This document shows positions 27,754 to 36,061 of a DNA stretch of 64,000 nt, piece after piece (the stretch's first letter is position 1; each line of letters starts with the position of its first letter). A program made the position numbers and the translations under genes. The stretch comes from Martelella endophytica (lineage in GTDB: Bacteria > Pseudomonadota > Alphaproteobacteria > Rhizobiales > Rhizobiaceae), in contig NZ_CP010803.1 of NCBI RefSeq assembly GCF_000960975.1, positions 657,501 through 721,500 on the forward strand, written 5' to 3'. The notes under the pieces are model-generated. The model had not been told where the DNA came from, searched no databases, and saw only the letters and a program-made list of their open reading frames with translations.

Positions 27754-28749
27754 ATGACCGCACATCTGACCCGCCGTCATCTTCTCGCCGCCACCGGCGC
27801 TGCCGGCCTTGGCCTTGCCGCCCCCGGCCTGCTCCGCGCGGCCTCCGCGACGCAGCATGTCACCGGCGCGGCCTTCGCCTCCGACTGGAGCGTGACGCTT
27901 GCAAACGGCGCCAATGGTGCGGCGCTGAAGCCGCGCTTCGACCAATTGCTGGCCAGCATCGACCGGATGATGTCGCCCTGGCGCGCCGACAGCGAGATTA
28001 GCGCCTTCAATCTCACCAGGGGCGAGGCCAGCCGGATTTCGGACGAAACGGCATTCACGGCCGAAGCCGCACTTGCCGTGGCCGCCGAAAGCGACGGCTG
28101 GTTCGACCCGACCATCGGCCCGCTCGTCGCCCGTTACGGCTTCGGCCCGATCGAAGGCACGGTCGGCCCGGAGGACGAGGCCGCGCCGCGCTGGCGTTCG
28201 CTCGCTGTCGAGGGCGATCGGCTCGTCAAGCGGCAGCCGGGCCTCACCATGGACCTCTGCGGCATTGCCAAGGGCCGGGCGCTGGACCTGATGGCGCTCG
28301 AACTTCGGGAAAGCGGGCATGACGACTTCCTGATCGCGATCAGCGGCGAGCTGCTGTCAAAGGGCCGCCATCCGGAAGGCCGGCCGTGGCAGGTGGCGGT
28401 GGAAGACCCGCGCCCGGAAACGGACGGCGCTTTTGGTGTTCTCCGGCTCGACAATGCGGCCGTCGCCACCTCAGGGCTGCGCGCGCAGAGCTACGACCTC
28501 GGCGGCAGCCGCTACAGCCATATCATCGACCCCTATCATGCCCGCCCGGTCGGAGGCGAAATCGCATCGGTCTCGGTGATCGCGCCGGATGCGATGACGG
28601 CGGATGGCTGGGCAACGGCGCTGACGGCGGCCGGTGCTAAGGGCCCGGCGCTGGCGAGGCGCCGTGGTATTGTGTCGCTGTTCCTGTTTCATGATGGTGC
28701 CGCGCTCAGAAGCGAAAGCGTGAACGGTTTCGACCGTTTTCTGCTATGA
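27754..28749 (+). CDS. apbE: FAD:protein FMN transferase
   Basis: A 331-residue exported flavin transferase that attaches FMN to threonine in NqrC-type proteins. The N-terminus has a Tat-like signal (TRRHLLAATGAAGLGLAAP). The blocks MSPWRADSEISAFN, LCGIAKGRALD and YSHIIDPYHARPV fit ApbE, with the Asp/Thr metal site near the C-terminus (APDAMTADGWATAL). Located 3 bases after nqrF, it should modify Thr235 of NqrC. Confidence 0.95.
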   Translation: MTAHLTRRHLLAATGAAGLGLAAPGLLRAASATQHVTGAAFASDWSVTLANGANGAALKPRFDQLLASIDRMMSPWRADSEISAFNLTRGEASRISDETAFTAEAALAVAAESDGWFDPTIGPLVARYGFGPIEGTVGPEDEAAPRWRSLAVEGDRLVKRQPGLTMDLCGIAKGRALDLMALELRESGHDDFLIAISGELLSKGRHPEGRPWQVAVEDPRPETDGAFGVLRLDNAAVATSGLRAQSYDLGGSRYSHIIDPYHARPVGGEIASVSVIAPDAMTADGWATALTAAGAKGPALARRRGIVSLFLFHDGAALRSESVNGFDRFLL

Positions 28750-28765
28750 TCGGCTTGAGGAGACG

Positions 28766-28936
28766 ATGATGGAAATCGTGCTGGCAATAGCGGTGTTTGC
28801 GCTGGTGGCTGCGGGGCTCGGCCTCGGGCTGATGGTCGGCCGCGGCCCGCTGAAGGGATCGTGCGGCGGCATGGCCTGCCTCAAGGACGTCGCCTGCGAG
28901 GGCTGCCCGCACCGGGCGGAGAAGGAGGCACAGTGA
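28766..28936 (+). CDS. nqrM: NqrM-like assembly factor (DUF539)
   Basis: A 56-residue protein: one transmembrane helix (EIVLAIAVFALVAAGLGLGLM) then GSCGGMACLKDVACEGCPH, the four-cysteine signature of NqrM, which is needed to mature the intramembrane iron site between NqrD and NqrE. The region GAGGAGACG lies just ahead of the ATG at 28766 (a second ATG at 28769 is possible). Its stop overlaps the GTG start of the CBS-domain gene. Confidence 0.9.
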   Translation: MMEIVLAIAVFALVAAGLGLGLMVGRGPLKGSCGGMACLKDVACEGCPHRAEKEAQ

Positions 28937-29325
28937 GCGATACGATCGAAGGGATCACTCGCACCGACGCGCTGACGGTGACGCCGGACATGGCGATCCG
29001 CCGCGCCGTGGCGCTGCTGGTGGAAAGCAAGGCCGCCGGCGCGCCGGTCGTCGACGACAGCGGCATGCTCTGCGGCCTTCTCACCCAGAAGGACTGTTTC
29101 CGCCCGACGCTGCAGGCGAGCTATTATCAGGAATGGAAGGGCACGGTCGGCGACTACATGACGACCAACGTCATCAGCCTGCCGGCGAGCGCCGACCTGA
29201 TGACGGCGGCGGAGGCCTTCCTCGAACACCCGCACCGCATCTTCCCCGTGGTCGAGGGCAACCGCCTTGTCGGCCTTTTGCGCCGCTCGGATGTGCTGGC
29301 CGCACTGGTGCGGCTCAGCGGATAA
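28933..29325 (+). CDS. Two-CBS-domain protein
   Basis: A 130-residue protein that is entirely a CBS-pair (Bateman) module: ALTVTPDMAIRRAVALLVE with GAPVVDD, then MTTNVISLPASADLMTAAEAFLEHPHRIFPVVEGNRLVGLLRRSDVL. Such modules bind adenosine nucleotides or NAD(H) and sense energy state. The GTG start overlaps the nqrM stop as GTGA, so it is co-translated with the NQR operon. A regulatory role towards NQR is inferred from position only. Fusion partners are absent. Confidence 0.85.
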   Translation: MSDTIEGITRTDALTVTPDMAIRRAVALLVESKAAGAPVVDDSGMLCGLLTQKDCFRPTLQASYYQEWKGTVGDYMTTNVISLPASADLMTAAEAFLEHPHRIFPVVEGNRLVGLLRRSDVLAALVRLSG

Positions 29326-29344
29326 GCACTGGCGGCGCCGGGCC

Positions 29345-30283
29345 TTATTCCTGCGCGGCAAACACCAGATCGCGATCGAGATAGCCGACACGGGCACCCG
29401 TCGTATCGACGACATCGATACCCGGAAGGTTGTTGCCGAGGATGATGGCAAGCGCGGTGTGAAGGCTGGTATCCCCCGCCACCGAGGCGCCCGTGGCTTC
29501 GGGCCGCGGCGCAGACATCACGGTGTGTGCCTCGATAAGGCTGAGGCGCTTGATGTGGCGGTCCTGACCGAGGAAATCGCGGACGAAATCATTGGCGGGG
29601 CGCGCGAGGATTTCGGCGGGCGTATCATATTGCAGGAGCTTGCCATCGCGCATGATGGCGATGCGATCGCCCATCTTGATGGCTTCGTCCAGGTCGTGCG
29701 TGACCATCACCACCGTCTTGCTGACCTTTTTCAGGATCGCGCGGAACTCATCCTGCAGGCGCACGCGGGTAATCGGGTCAATAGCGCCGAAGGGCTCATC
29801 CATCAGCATGATCCGCGGTTCGGCCGCCAGCGCGCGGGCAAAGCCGACGCGCTGGCGCTGGCCGCCGGAGAGCTCATGCGGCAGACGGTCGCGCATGACG
29901 GCAGGATCGAGGCCGACGAGATCGAGCAACTCATCGATGCGGGCATTGGTCTTTGCCTTTTCCCAGCCGAGCAGCCGCGGCACGGTAGCGACGTTGCGGG
30001 CGATCGTCATGTGCGGAAACAGGCCCACCTGCTGGATGACATAGCCGATGGAACGACGCAGCTCTTTCGGGTCCGTCTTCGACACATCCTGACCGTTGAT
30101 CAGGATACGGCCCGAGGTCGGGGTTTCGAGCCGGTTGATCATCCGCATCGTCGTGGTCTTGCCGCAGCCCGACGGGCCGATCAGCGCCACCGTGGTGCCG
30201 GTCTCGATGGTGAGGCTGAGATTGTCGACCGCAAGATGGGCGCCGTCATCGTAATTCTTGGAAACATGTTCGATCGTGATCAT
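29345..30283 (-). CDS. OpuCA-type ABC transporter ATP-binding protein (betaine class)
   Basis: A 312-residue ATPase of the quaternary-amine/glycine-betaine uptake class. Walker A GPSGCGKTT, signature LSGGQRQRV, Walker B IMLMDEPFGAID and H-loop VTHD are complete. GAIDPITRVRLQDEF and DEAIKMGDRIAIM are typical of OpuCA/OpuAA. The C-terminal extension (residues about 245-312) resembles a truncated CBS region rather than a full pair. Last gene of a seven-gene minus-strand operon with two permeases and an OpuCC-like binding protein. Confidence 0.92.
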   Translation of the reverse strand: MITIEHVSKNYDDGAHLAVDNLSLTIETGTTVALIGPSGCGKTTTMRMINRLETPTSGRILINGQDVSKTDPKELRRSIGYVIQQVGLFPHMTIARNVATVPRLLGWEKAKTNARIDELLDLVGLDPAVMRDRLPHELSGGQRQRVGFARALAAEPRIMLMDEPFGAIDPITRVRLQDEFRAILKKVSKTVVMVTHDLDEAIKMGDRIAIMRDGKLLQYDTPAEILARPANDFVRDFLGQDRHIKRLSLIEAHTVMSAPRPEATGASVAGDTSLHTALAIILGNNLPGIDVVDTTGARVGYLDRDLVFAAQE

Positions 30284-30304
30284 GGTTTTCTGAGACCTTC
30301 CGGG

Positions 30305-30940
30305 TCAGCGTCTGTTGGTGAGCCGGCGCTCGAGCCAGCCGAAGAAGATTTCGGCGAAGATGGCGAGCATGGCGATGGGAAGAGCGCCGACGAGCAGGCG
30401 CGGCATGTTCATCAGCGCAATACCGGCATTGATGAAATCACCAAGGCCGCCACCGCCGATGAAGGAAGCGAGCGCTGCGCCGCCGATCACCTGGATGGCA
30501 CTGGTGCGGATGCCGGCGATGATCGAGGGCACGGCCAGCGGCAGTTCGATCTGCCAGAGGATATCGCGCTTGCCCATGCCCATGCCGGTGGCTGCATCGA
30601 GCACGGACGTGTCGATTTCGCGGATACCGATCACGGTATTGAGCAACAGCGGCGGCACGGCGAGCACGATCAGCGCGATCACCGAGGGCCACAGGCCGAT
30701 ACCGAGGATCGGCATCGCCGCCGCCAGTATGGCAAGGCTCGGAATGGTTCTGAGACCACCGGCGATATTGATCGCAGCAAAGGCCGCACGCGGCGAACGC
30801 GCAACCTTGAAGCCGAGCGGCAGCGCAATGACAAGCGCGATGCCGAGCGAGATGAAACACATCAGGAGGTGGCGATCGAAGGCGGAGAAGAAGGCGGACT
30901 GGTTTTCGGCAATCCACTGGAAGGCTTCGATGACAATCAT
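30305..30940 (-). CDS. OpuC-type ABC transporter permease 1
   Basis: A 211-residue inner-membrane permease with five to six helices and the BPD_transp_1 EAA-like loop (DAATGMGMGKRDILWQIELPLAVPSIIAGI). The GGGLGDFINAGI block near residue 165 is typical of OpuCB/OpuCD and ProW-like permeases. It overlaps the next permease upstream by 4 bases. Confidence 0.9.
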   Translation of the reverse strand: MIVIEAFQWIAENQSAFFSAFDRHLLMCFISLGIALVIALPLGFKVARSPRAAFAAINIAGGLRTIPSLAILAAAMPILGIGLWPSVIALIVLAVPPLLLNTVIGIREIDTSVLDAATGMGMGKRDILWQIELPLAVPSIIAGIRTSAIQVIGGAALASFIGGGGLGDFINAGIALMNMPRLLVGALPIAMLAIFAEIFFGWLERRLTNRR

Positions 30941-31569
30941 TTGCCGCTCCTTCCGCTACGCTGGCGAAGGCGCTTCTCCAGCATTGACAGCAGATAGTCC
31001 GCCGACAGTGCAAGCGCCGCGGTCAGAAGACCGCCGACGATGATCTTTTCCGGAAAACGCTGGTCGATTCCCTGGAAGATGATCGCACCAAGGCCGCCGG
31101 CATTGATATAGGCGGCGACGGTGGCGATGCCGATGACGGTAACCGTGGCAATGCGCACGCCGCCGACGATATAGGGCATGGCGATCGGGAGCTCGACCTC
31201 CCAGAGCCGACGGAAGGCGCCATAGCCCATGCCATGGGCCGCCTCCATCACATCCGCCGGGATCGACTGGAAGCCGAGGCCGATATTGCGGATCAGGATC
31301 ATCAGTGAGTAAAGCGCAAGCCCGGTGATCGCGGGCGCCGCACCGATGCCGAGCACGGGAATGAACAGCGCAAACAGCGCCAGACTCGGGATGGCGAACA
31401 ACACGCCGGTGACGATCACCACCGTGGTGAATGTCTTCGGCCGGCGCGCCGACCAGATGCCGACCACCAGCGAAATCACCAGCGCGATGCCGACAGAGAC
31501 GATAACGAGATAGAGATGCTGCAGCAGCGCCTCGCCCACCGTGTCGAGATGTCGTGGCAGCCATTTCAT
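30937..31569 (-). CDS. OpuC-type ABC transporter permease 2
   Basis: A 210-residue permease paralogous to its downstream neighbour, with the EAA-like loop DVMEAAHGMGYGAFRRLWEVELPIAMPYIVGGV and the block INAGGLGAIIFQGI. Together the two form the membrane channel of the betaine-class importer. GGAGG lies ahead of the ATG. Confidence 0.92.
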   Translation of the reverse strand: MKWLPRHLDTVGEALLQHLYLVIVSVGIALVISLVVGIWSARRPKTFTTVVIVTGVLFAIPSLALFALFIPVLGIGAAPAITGLALYSLMILIRNIGLGFQSIPADVMEAAHGMGYGAFRRLWEVELPIAMPYIVGGVRIATVTVIGIATVAAYINAGGLGAIIFQGIDQRFPEKIIVGGLLTAALALSADYLLSMLEKRLRQRSGRSGK

Positions 31570-31603
31570 CGGCAGCCTCCTTTATTCGTATGGTTTTCCG
31601 GCC

Positions 31604-32404
31604 TCACCAGCGTTCTCCCAGCGCGGCATCCGCCTGCGCGGCGCGCGCCGGAAGCCCGGCAACGGCGGCGAGATCGGGAATCGCGAAGCGGGAAAGGCCA
31701 AGCGGCGCCAGAGCAGAGATCCCATCGGGGCTCCTGTCAGCAGAAAGAAGCGCCTGCCTGAGCCGCTCCGTCACGCCCGGATCGAGTGCGGCAGAAGATA
31801 CCAGCATCGGAAACGGCGCAGGCTCGGTGGTCGCCACGACCGAAAGCTCCGCGATCGCCTCGGGCGCGTGCATTTCCAGAAGCTGCCAGGCATAGGCGTC
31901 GACCGCCCCGACATCCGCCTTGCCCGTGCGCACCGCTTCGATGACGCCGGCGGGACTGATGACCGGTCCGAAGGTCGCGACCCTGGCACCCGGAAAACGC
32001 GCCGCCAGAAATTCGCGCGGCGCGTTATAGCCGGATTGCGAATCGCGCACCGTCCAGGCCCATCGCGCGGACGCGAGCGATGCCGCAGCCAAACCGCTAT
32101 CGGCCCGGGCGACGATCCGGCTGGCATAGACCGGCTTGTCGTCTGCCCACGACGCGGTGGAGACGGGTGCCGCAAGCGGTACCGGACGGTCTTCTTCCGG
32201 CATCACGGCGTAGGGAAAGGAACACATGAACGTGATGCCGAGATCCGCCCGCGCCCACAGATCCGCAAGCGGCGCCGGCGCGGGATAGGCGATGATATCG
32301 AGCGCCACGCCCGCCTCGTCGGCAAGCCAGCGAAAGAAATCATCCCACCGCGCCTTCACTGCCGGCGAAACATTGTACATGCGCGAACAGGCGACGGCGG
32401 TCAT
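31604..32404 (-). CDS. PhnD/SsuA-type binding-protein-like protein without signal peptide
   Basis: A 266-residue protein of the periplasmic phosphonate-binding-like fold (PF12974-type): SRMYNVSPAVKARW at the N-terminus, WARADLGITFMCSFPYAV near 50 and SQSGYNAPREFLAARFP near 130. No signal peptide or lipobox is visible, and the frame opens directly with MTAVACSRM, so it is probably cytosolic. It lies inside a transporter operon that already has an exported binding protein. It may be a ligand sensor or an enzyme; no role is known to me. Confidence 0.75.
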   Translation of the reverse strand: MTAVACSRMYNVSPAVKARWDDFFRWLADEAGVALDIIAYPAPAPLADLWARADLGITFMCSFPYAVMPEEDRPVPLAAPVSTASWADDKPVYASRIVARADSGLAAASLASARWAWTVRDSQSGYNAPREFLAARFPGARVATFGPVISPAGVIEAVRTGKADVGAVDAYAWQLLEMHAPEAIAELSVVATTEPAPFPMLVSSAALDPGVTERLRQALLSADRSPDGISALAPLGLSRFAIPDLAAVAGLPARAAQADAALGERW

Positions 32405-32413
32405 GATGCCCCC

Positions 32414-33418
32414 TCAGGCGAAGCGCAGGCGCTGGCCGATGCCGAGCTTCCTGGCCTTTTCGACCATGGCGGCGCCAAGCGCGACATCGGTGGTCGACAG
32501 GCCGCGATGCCAGAACAGGATGGTCTCGTCATCGCTTTCACGGCCCGGCCTGTCGCCGCAGACGATCTGGCCGATTTCGGCGTGCAGCGTTTCTTCCGTC
32601 ACCTTGCCCTCGTCGACATGGCGGCGCAGCGCGCCATAGGGTCGGCCCGGACCGCACTGGCCCCAGTCATCGACGACGACCTTGTTCATGATGTCGGTGA
32701 GGTTGAATTCGAGGGCGCTCATCGTGCCGTAGGGCACGACGAAGGCACCCTGCTTGACCCATTCGGTCTTGAACAGCGGCGTCGGCTCCGGCAGGCGGCT
32801 CGCCTCGATCATGATATCGGCGCCGTCAAGGCAGTCCTGCCAGTTGTCGGTGACGATGATCTTCTTGCCGAGATCCTTTTCCAGCCGTTCGGCGAAAGCG
32901 TTGCGGCTTTCGGGGCGGCGCGAGTGGACGCGGATTTCCTCGAAATCGAACAGGTGATCGAGCAGGCGGACATTCCAGTAGGAGGTGCCGCGTGCGCCGA
33001 CATGGCCCAACACCTTGCTGTCCTTGCGGGCGAGATATTTCGCGCCGATGGCGGTGACAGCGCCGGTGCGCATGTCGGTGATCGCGGTGGCGTCGATAAT
33101 GGCTTTCGGAATGCCGGTCTCGGGGTCGAAGAGATTGAGCACGGCGAGTTCCGATGGCAACCCTTGCTTGTAGTTATCGACGAAATCGCCGACGACCTTG
33201 ACGCCGGCAAAGCCGAGCGACTTCACATAGCCGCGCAGCACGTTGAAGTGCCCCTTGTCGGAGCTTTCCGGAACGAGATGAACGCGCGGCTCGATGACCG
33301 TTTCGCCGCGCCCCTGATCGGCAAGCGCCTTTTCGACGGCATCGAGTATCTCGCCATCCGTCAGCGCCAGCGCCTTGGCGTCGATCGCATTCAGATAGTC
33401 TATCCAGATTTCCTGCAT
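32414..33418 (-). CDS. Ornithine cyclodeaminase / mu-crystallin family protein
   Basis: A 334-residue NAD(P)-dependent enzyme of the OCD/ketimine reductase family. The Rossmann motif is degenerate at VLGHVGARGTSYWNVRLL (residues about 135-150), preceded by the family block TDMRTGAVTAIGAKYLAR. Members act as ornithine cyclodeaminase, alanine dehydrogenase or cyclic imine reductase. The start at 33418 (MQEIWIDYLNA) has CGGAG upstream. In this operon it may handle an amino- or imino-acid product of the lyase; the reaction cannot be assigned. Confidence 0.85.
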   Translation of the reverse strand: MQEIWIDYLNAIDAKALALTDGEILDAVEKALADQGRGETVIEPRVHLVPESSDKGHFNVLRGYVKSLGFAGVKVVGDFVDNYKQGLPSELAVLNLFDPETGIPKAIIDATAITDMRTGAVTAIGAKYLARKDSKVLGHVGARGTSYWNVRLLDHLFDFEEIRVHSRRPESRNAFAERLEKDLGKKIIVTDNWQDCLDGADIMIEASRLPEPTPLFKTEWVKQGAFVVPYGTMSALEFNLTDIMNKVVVDDWGQCGPGRPYGALRRHVDEGKVTEETLHAEIGQIVCGDRPGRESDDETILFWHRGLSTTDVALGAAMVEKARKLGIGQRLRFA

Positions 33419-33488
33419 TCTCGTCTCCGGCAGTTCATGATTTTTCGGGCGGAAGCAGGCGCGCGCGCCTGCTTCCATCAACAGGTGA

Positions 33489-34376
33489 TCAGTTCTTGAT
33501 CAGGCCGATCTCTTCCAGGTAGGCCCTGGCGACATCTTCCGGCTCTTCGTGGTCCTTCTCGACCTCGGCATTCAGCTTGCGCATGACGGCATTGTCGACA
33601 TGGGGAGCGAGCGAATTCAGCACATCTGCCATGCCCGGATTGGCGTCGAGCACGTCCTTGCGAACGACCGGCGCGACGTAATAGGGCGGGAAGAGGCCCT
33701 TGTCGTCATCGAGCGGAACGAGGCCTTCGGCGCCGATCTGCCAGTCGGTGGCATAGCCGTTGGCGACATCGATATCGCCCTGCATCAGCGCGTCATAGCG
33801 CAGGCCGAGCTTGGCGAACTGCTTGAATTCCTTGAACTCGGCATCATACACCGCCTTCAGGCCGGGCAGCCCGTCGGCGCGATCGGGAAACTCCGGGCCG
33901 CCGCCGAAGACGAGGTCACCGGAGACCTTGCCGAGATCGCTCAGCGTCTTCAGGCCGTATTCGTCGGCGGTATCCTGACGAACGACGATGGCGTAGCCGT
34001 TGTTGATACCGGTCGGCTCGAGCCATACGAGGCCGAGTTCGTTGAGATAATAGTCGGACACTTCTTTGTAGACGGCATCGGCGTCGGACGAGACCTCGCC
34101 CTTGACGACCGAATTCAGCGCCGTGCCGGTATATTCCGGATAGAGGTCGATTTCGCCGGTGGTCAGTGCCTGGTGGGCGATCAGCGTGCCGCCGAGATTG
34201 ATCTTGCGGTCGACGTCATAACCGGCATCCTCAAGCAGGATGGCATACATCTCGCCAAGGATGAACTGCTCGGTGAAGTTCTTGGAGCCGACCTTGATCG
34301 GATCGGCAGCAGCCGGCGCGGCAAGGCCTGCGACGACGGCCGCGGCGGCGAGGATCGAAGAAATGGTGCGTTTCAT
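33489..34376 (-). CDS. OpuCC/EgtU-class ABC transporter substrate-binding protein
   Basis: A 295-residue exported binding protein: signal peptide at residues 1-24 (ending APAAAD), then the class signature VGSKNFTEQFILGEMYAILLE and IDLYPEYTGTAL. This class binds quaternary ammonium compounds such as glycine betaine, choline, carnitine and, in EgtU, ergothioneine. Residues of an aromatic ammonium cage cannot be placed without alignment. It lies between the MIO-less lyase and the cyclodeaminase gene. Confidence 0.92.
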   Translation of the reverse strand: MKRTISSILAAAAVVAGLAAPAAADPIKVGSKNFTEQFILGEMYAILLEDAGYDVDRKINLGGTLIAHQALTTGEIDLYPEYTGTALNSVVKGEVSSDADAVYKEVSDYYLNELGLVWLEPTGINNGYAIVVRQDTADEYGLKTLSDLGKVSGDLVFGGGPEFPDRADGLPGLKAVYDAEFKEFKQFAKLGLRYDALMQGDIDVANGYATDWQIGAEGLVPLDDDKGLFPPYYVAPVVRKDVLDANPGMADVLNSLAPHVDNAVMRKLNAEVEKDHEEPEDVARAYLEEIGLIKN

Positions 34377-34423
34377 GGTTTTCCCTCTGGTTAAGTCTGC
34401 TTCATGGTGGCAATGCCAACGCC

Positions 34424-35929
34424 TCAGCGTCCGGCATCGTTCAGGCGTATGAATTCCGACAGTTTCTGGAAATCCGGCCCCATGGCCCGGTCTTCCGTCA
34501 GCGGCGGCACCTGGCCGCGCACTTTTTCGTAGGCGACGGCCGTGCCGGCGCCGAGTTCGCTTTCGACACCGCGCAGCTCGGCCGCCTGGGCCGTGGCAAC
34601 GAGTTCGATGGCAACGAGATAGCGAAAGCGCTCGATCATGGCCTCGGTCTTGGCGATCACGCTCGGCGCCATCGAGGCGTGATCCTCGACGCCATCGGCG
34701 ACCGGGATCGGCGCGAAGGCGACGGGATGCGCGAGATGACGGATTTCAGCCTCGAGCGCGGAGACGGTCTTCTGCACGGTCGCAAAACCGGTGCGGCTGC
34801 CGCCATGCGCCGTCAGAAAGCGCGGCAGTTCGGAAATACCGGGCGACATGATCTTCATTGTCCGCCAGGCTGTCGCCGAGGCACACTGGGCGATCGCGAG
34901 GCCGAGCCGCTCCCAGGAGAGGGCAAAGGCGGTGGTATCGAAATTGCCGTTATGGATCAGCTCGCCTTCATCGGCGAGCACGATCGGATTGTCGCCGGCG
35001 CCGGCAAGCTCGATCTCGGTGGCGACGGCGGCCTCCTCGAAGGCGTGGACAAGCGCGCCCCAGATCTGCGGTGCACAGCGATAGCTGAGCGGATCCTGCA
35101 GGCGCCGCGCTGCACCCTCCTTCAGAAGCGAACTGCCGGCAAGAAGCGCCGAAAGCCGCTCGCCGGCTTCCTGCTGGCCAAAGGCCGGACGGCGCGCCAG
35201 GGCGCGCTGGTCGAGCACGGTAACGCTCGCCCTGAACGCCTCGAAGCTCAGCGCCAGTGAAGCAAAGGACCAGTCGAGAAGACGCCCGAGGTCATCAAGC
35301 GCCAGGCAGGCACGGCCGATCGACAGGCTGTTGCCGACCACCAGCGCGTGGCCATCGCGCGGCCCCAGCTTCAGCGGCTCGAGCCCCGCCTTTGAAAGCG
35401 CTTCCGCAGCCTCCATGATGTCGCCGTCAAGCGCCACTTCGCCGTGCCCCATCAGCCCGCGCACCATTGCCGAAAGCGGTGACAGATCGGCGGTCCCGAT
35501 GGAGCCGAGAGCAGGAACGACCGGATGAAAATGGGCATTGAGCGCCGCCGCAAGAGCTTCGGCCACGGAAGGCGAGGCACCGGAACTGGCCGAGGTGAAC
35601 CCTGCGAGCCGCGCCGCCATCAGCGCGCGCACCGTTTCCGCCGGCAGGGCGGCGCCGACGCCGACGGCGCGCGCCTGGGGCACGCGGTTCTGGAAGGCGA
35701 CGAGATCCGCAACGTCAAGCCGGGTGTCGACGCCGGCGCCAAGCCCTGTCGTCAGGCCATAGACCGGCTTGTCCTCGGCGATCGCCCGGTCGATCAGCGA
35801 ACGGCAGTCAGCAAGGGCCTGCAGCAGCTCGGGCGCAAGTGAAACCCTCGCGCCATGACGGGCGACCGCAATGATGTCGGCATGCGAAACCGCGCTTTGG
35901 CCGAAAACAAGGTGGGAAGAGACTACCAC
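34424..35929 (-). CDS. Aromatic amino acid lyase family protein lacking the MIO triad (ergothionase-like candidate)
   Basis: A 501-residue homologue of histidine/phenylalanine ammonia-lyase. Family features are the Tyr loop VYGLTTGLG (residues 56-64), QDPLSYRCAPQ (278-288) and VEDHASMAPSV near 425. The block that should read G-S-V-G-A-S-G-D-L is GSIGTADL (142-149): the Ala-Ser-Gly triad that cyclises to MIO is absent and the loop is one residue shorter. A normal ammonia-lyase mechanism is therefore excluded. Treponema ergothionase, which eliminates trimethylamine from ergothioneine, belongs to this superfamily without MIO, and a betaine transporter lies next to this gene; hence the candidate. 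Start is the GTG at 35929, behind CGGGGG; a longer frame would run over the operator at 35979-35988. Confidence 0.85.
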   Translation of the reverse strand: MVVSSHLVFGQSAVSHADIIAVARHGARVSLAPELLQALADCRSLIDRAIAEDKPVYGLTTGLGAGVDTRLDVADLVAFQNRVPQARAVGVGAALPAETVRALMAARLAGFTSASSGASPSVAEALAAALNAHFHPVVPALGSIGTADLSPLSAMVRGLMGHGEVALDGDIMEAAEALSKAGLEPLKLGPRDGHALVVGNSLSIGRACLALDDLGRLLDWSFASLALSFEAFRASVTVLDQRALARRPAFGQQEAGERLSALLAGSSLLKEGAARRLQDPLSYRCAPQIWGALVHAFEEAAVATEIELAGAGDNPIVLADEGELIHNGNFDTTAFALSWERLGLAIAQCASATAWRTMKIMSPGISELPRFLTAHGGSRTGFATVQKTVSALEAEIRHLAHPVAFAPIPVADGVEDHASMAPSVIAKTEAMIERFRYLVAIELVATAQAAELRGVESELGAGTAVAYEKVRGQVPPLTEDRAMGPDFQKLSEFIRLNDAGR

Positions 35930-35978
35930 GAAAGACCCCCGAGAAGTGTAAAGCCGAAGCCAACACAATGTCTGTACC

Positions 35979-35988
35979 TGTATATACA
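35979..35988. promoter_or_regulatory. HutC-type operator upstream of the lyase gene
   Basis: TGTATATACA, a perfect 10-bp palindrome 50 bases upstream of the lyase start and 73 bases downstream of the repressor stop. GntR/HutC regulators bind TGTA-N-TACA type sites, and an almost identical site (TGTATATACT) overlaps the tctC promoter at 36839-36848. Confidence 0.7.
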
Positions 35989-36061
35989 AACACGCAATAT
36001 GCCCATCGGCAAGGCAAAAATTGAGGTTGCCCGTAAATTAATCAGCACCCAAAGGAACCGC

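Noticed and set aside
26422..28320. 632-codon minus-strand open frame
   Set aside because: Antisense to nqrE, nqrF and apbE; no domain and no translation start signal.
29267..32900. Long plus-strand frames across the betaine operon
   Set aside because: They run antisense to the ATPase, permeases and cyclodeaminase genes, which have clear motifs; the frames are Arg/Asp-rich shadows.
34424..35929. Annotation of the lyase as histidase (hutH)
   Set aside because: The Ala-Ser-Gly triad is absent, and no hutU, hutI or hutG genes are in the window; only the repressor is Hut-like.
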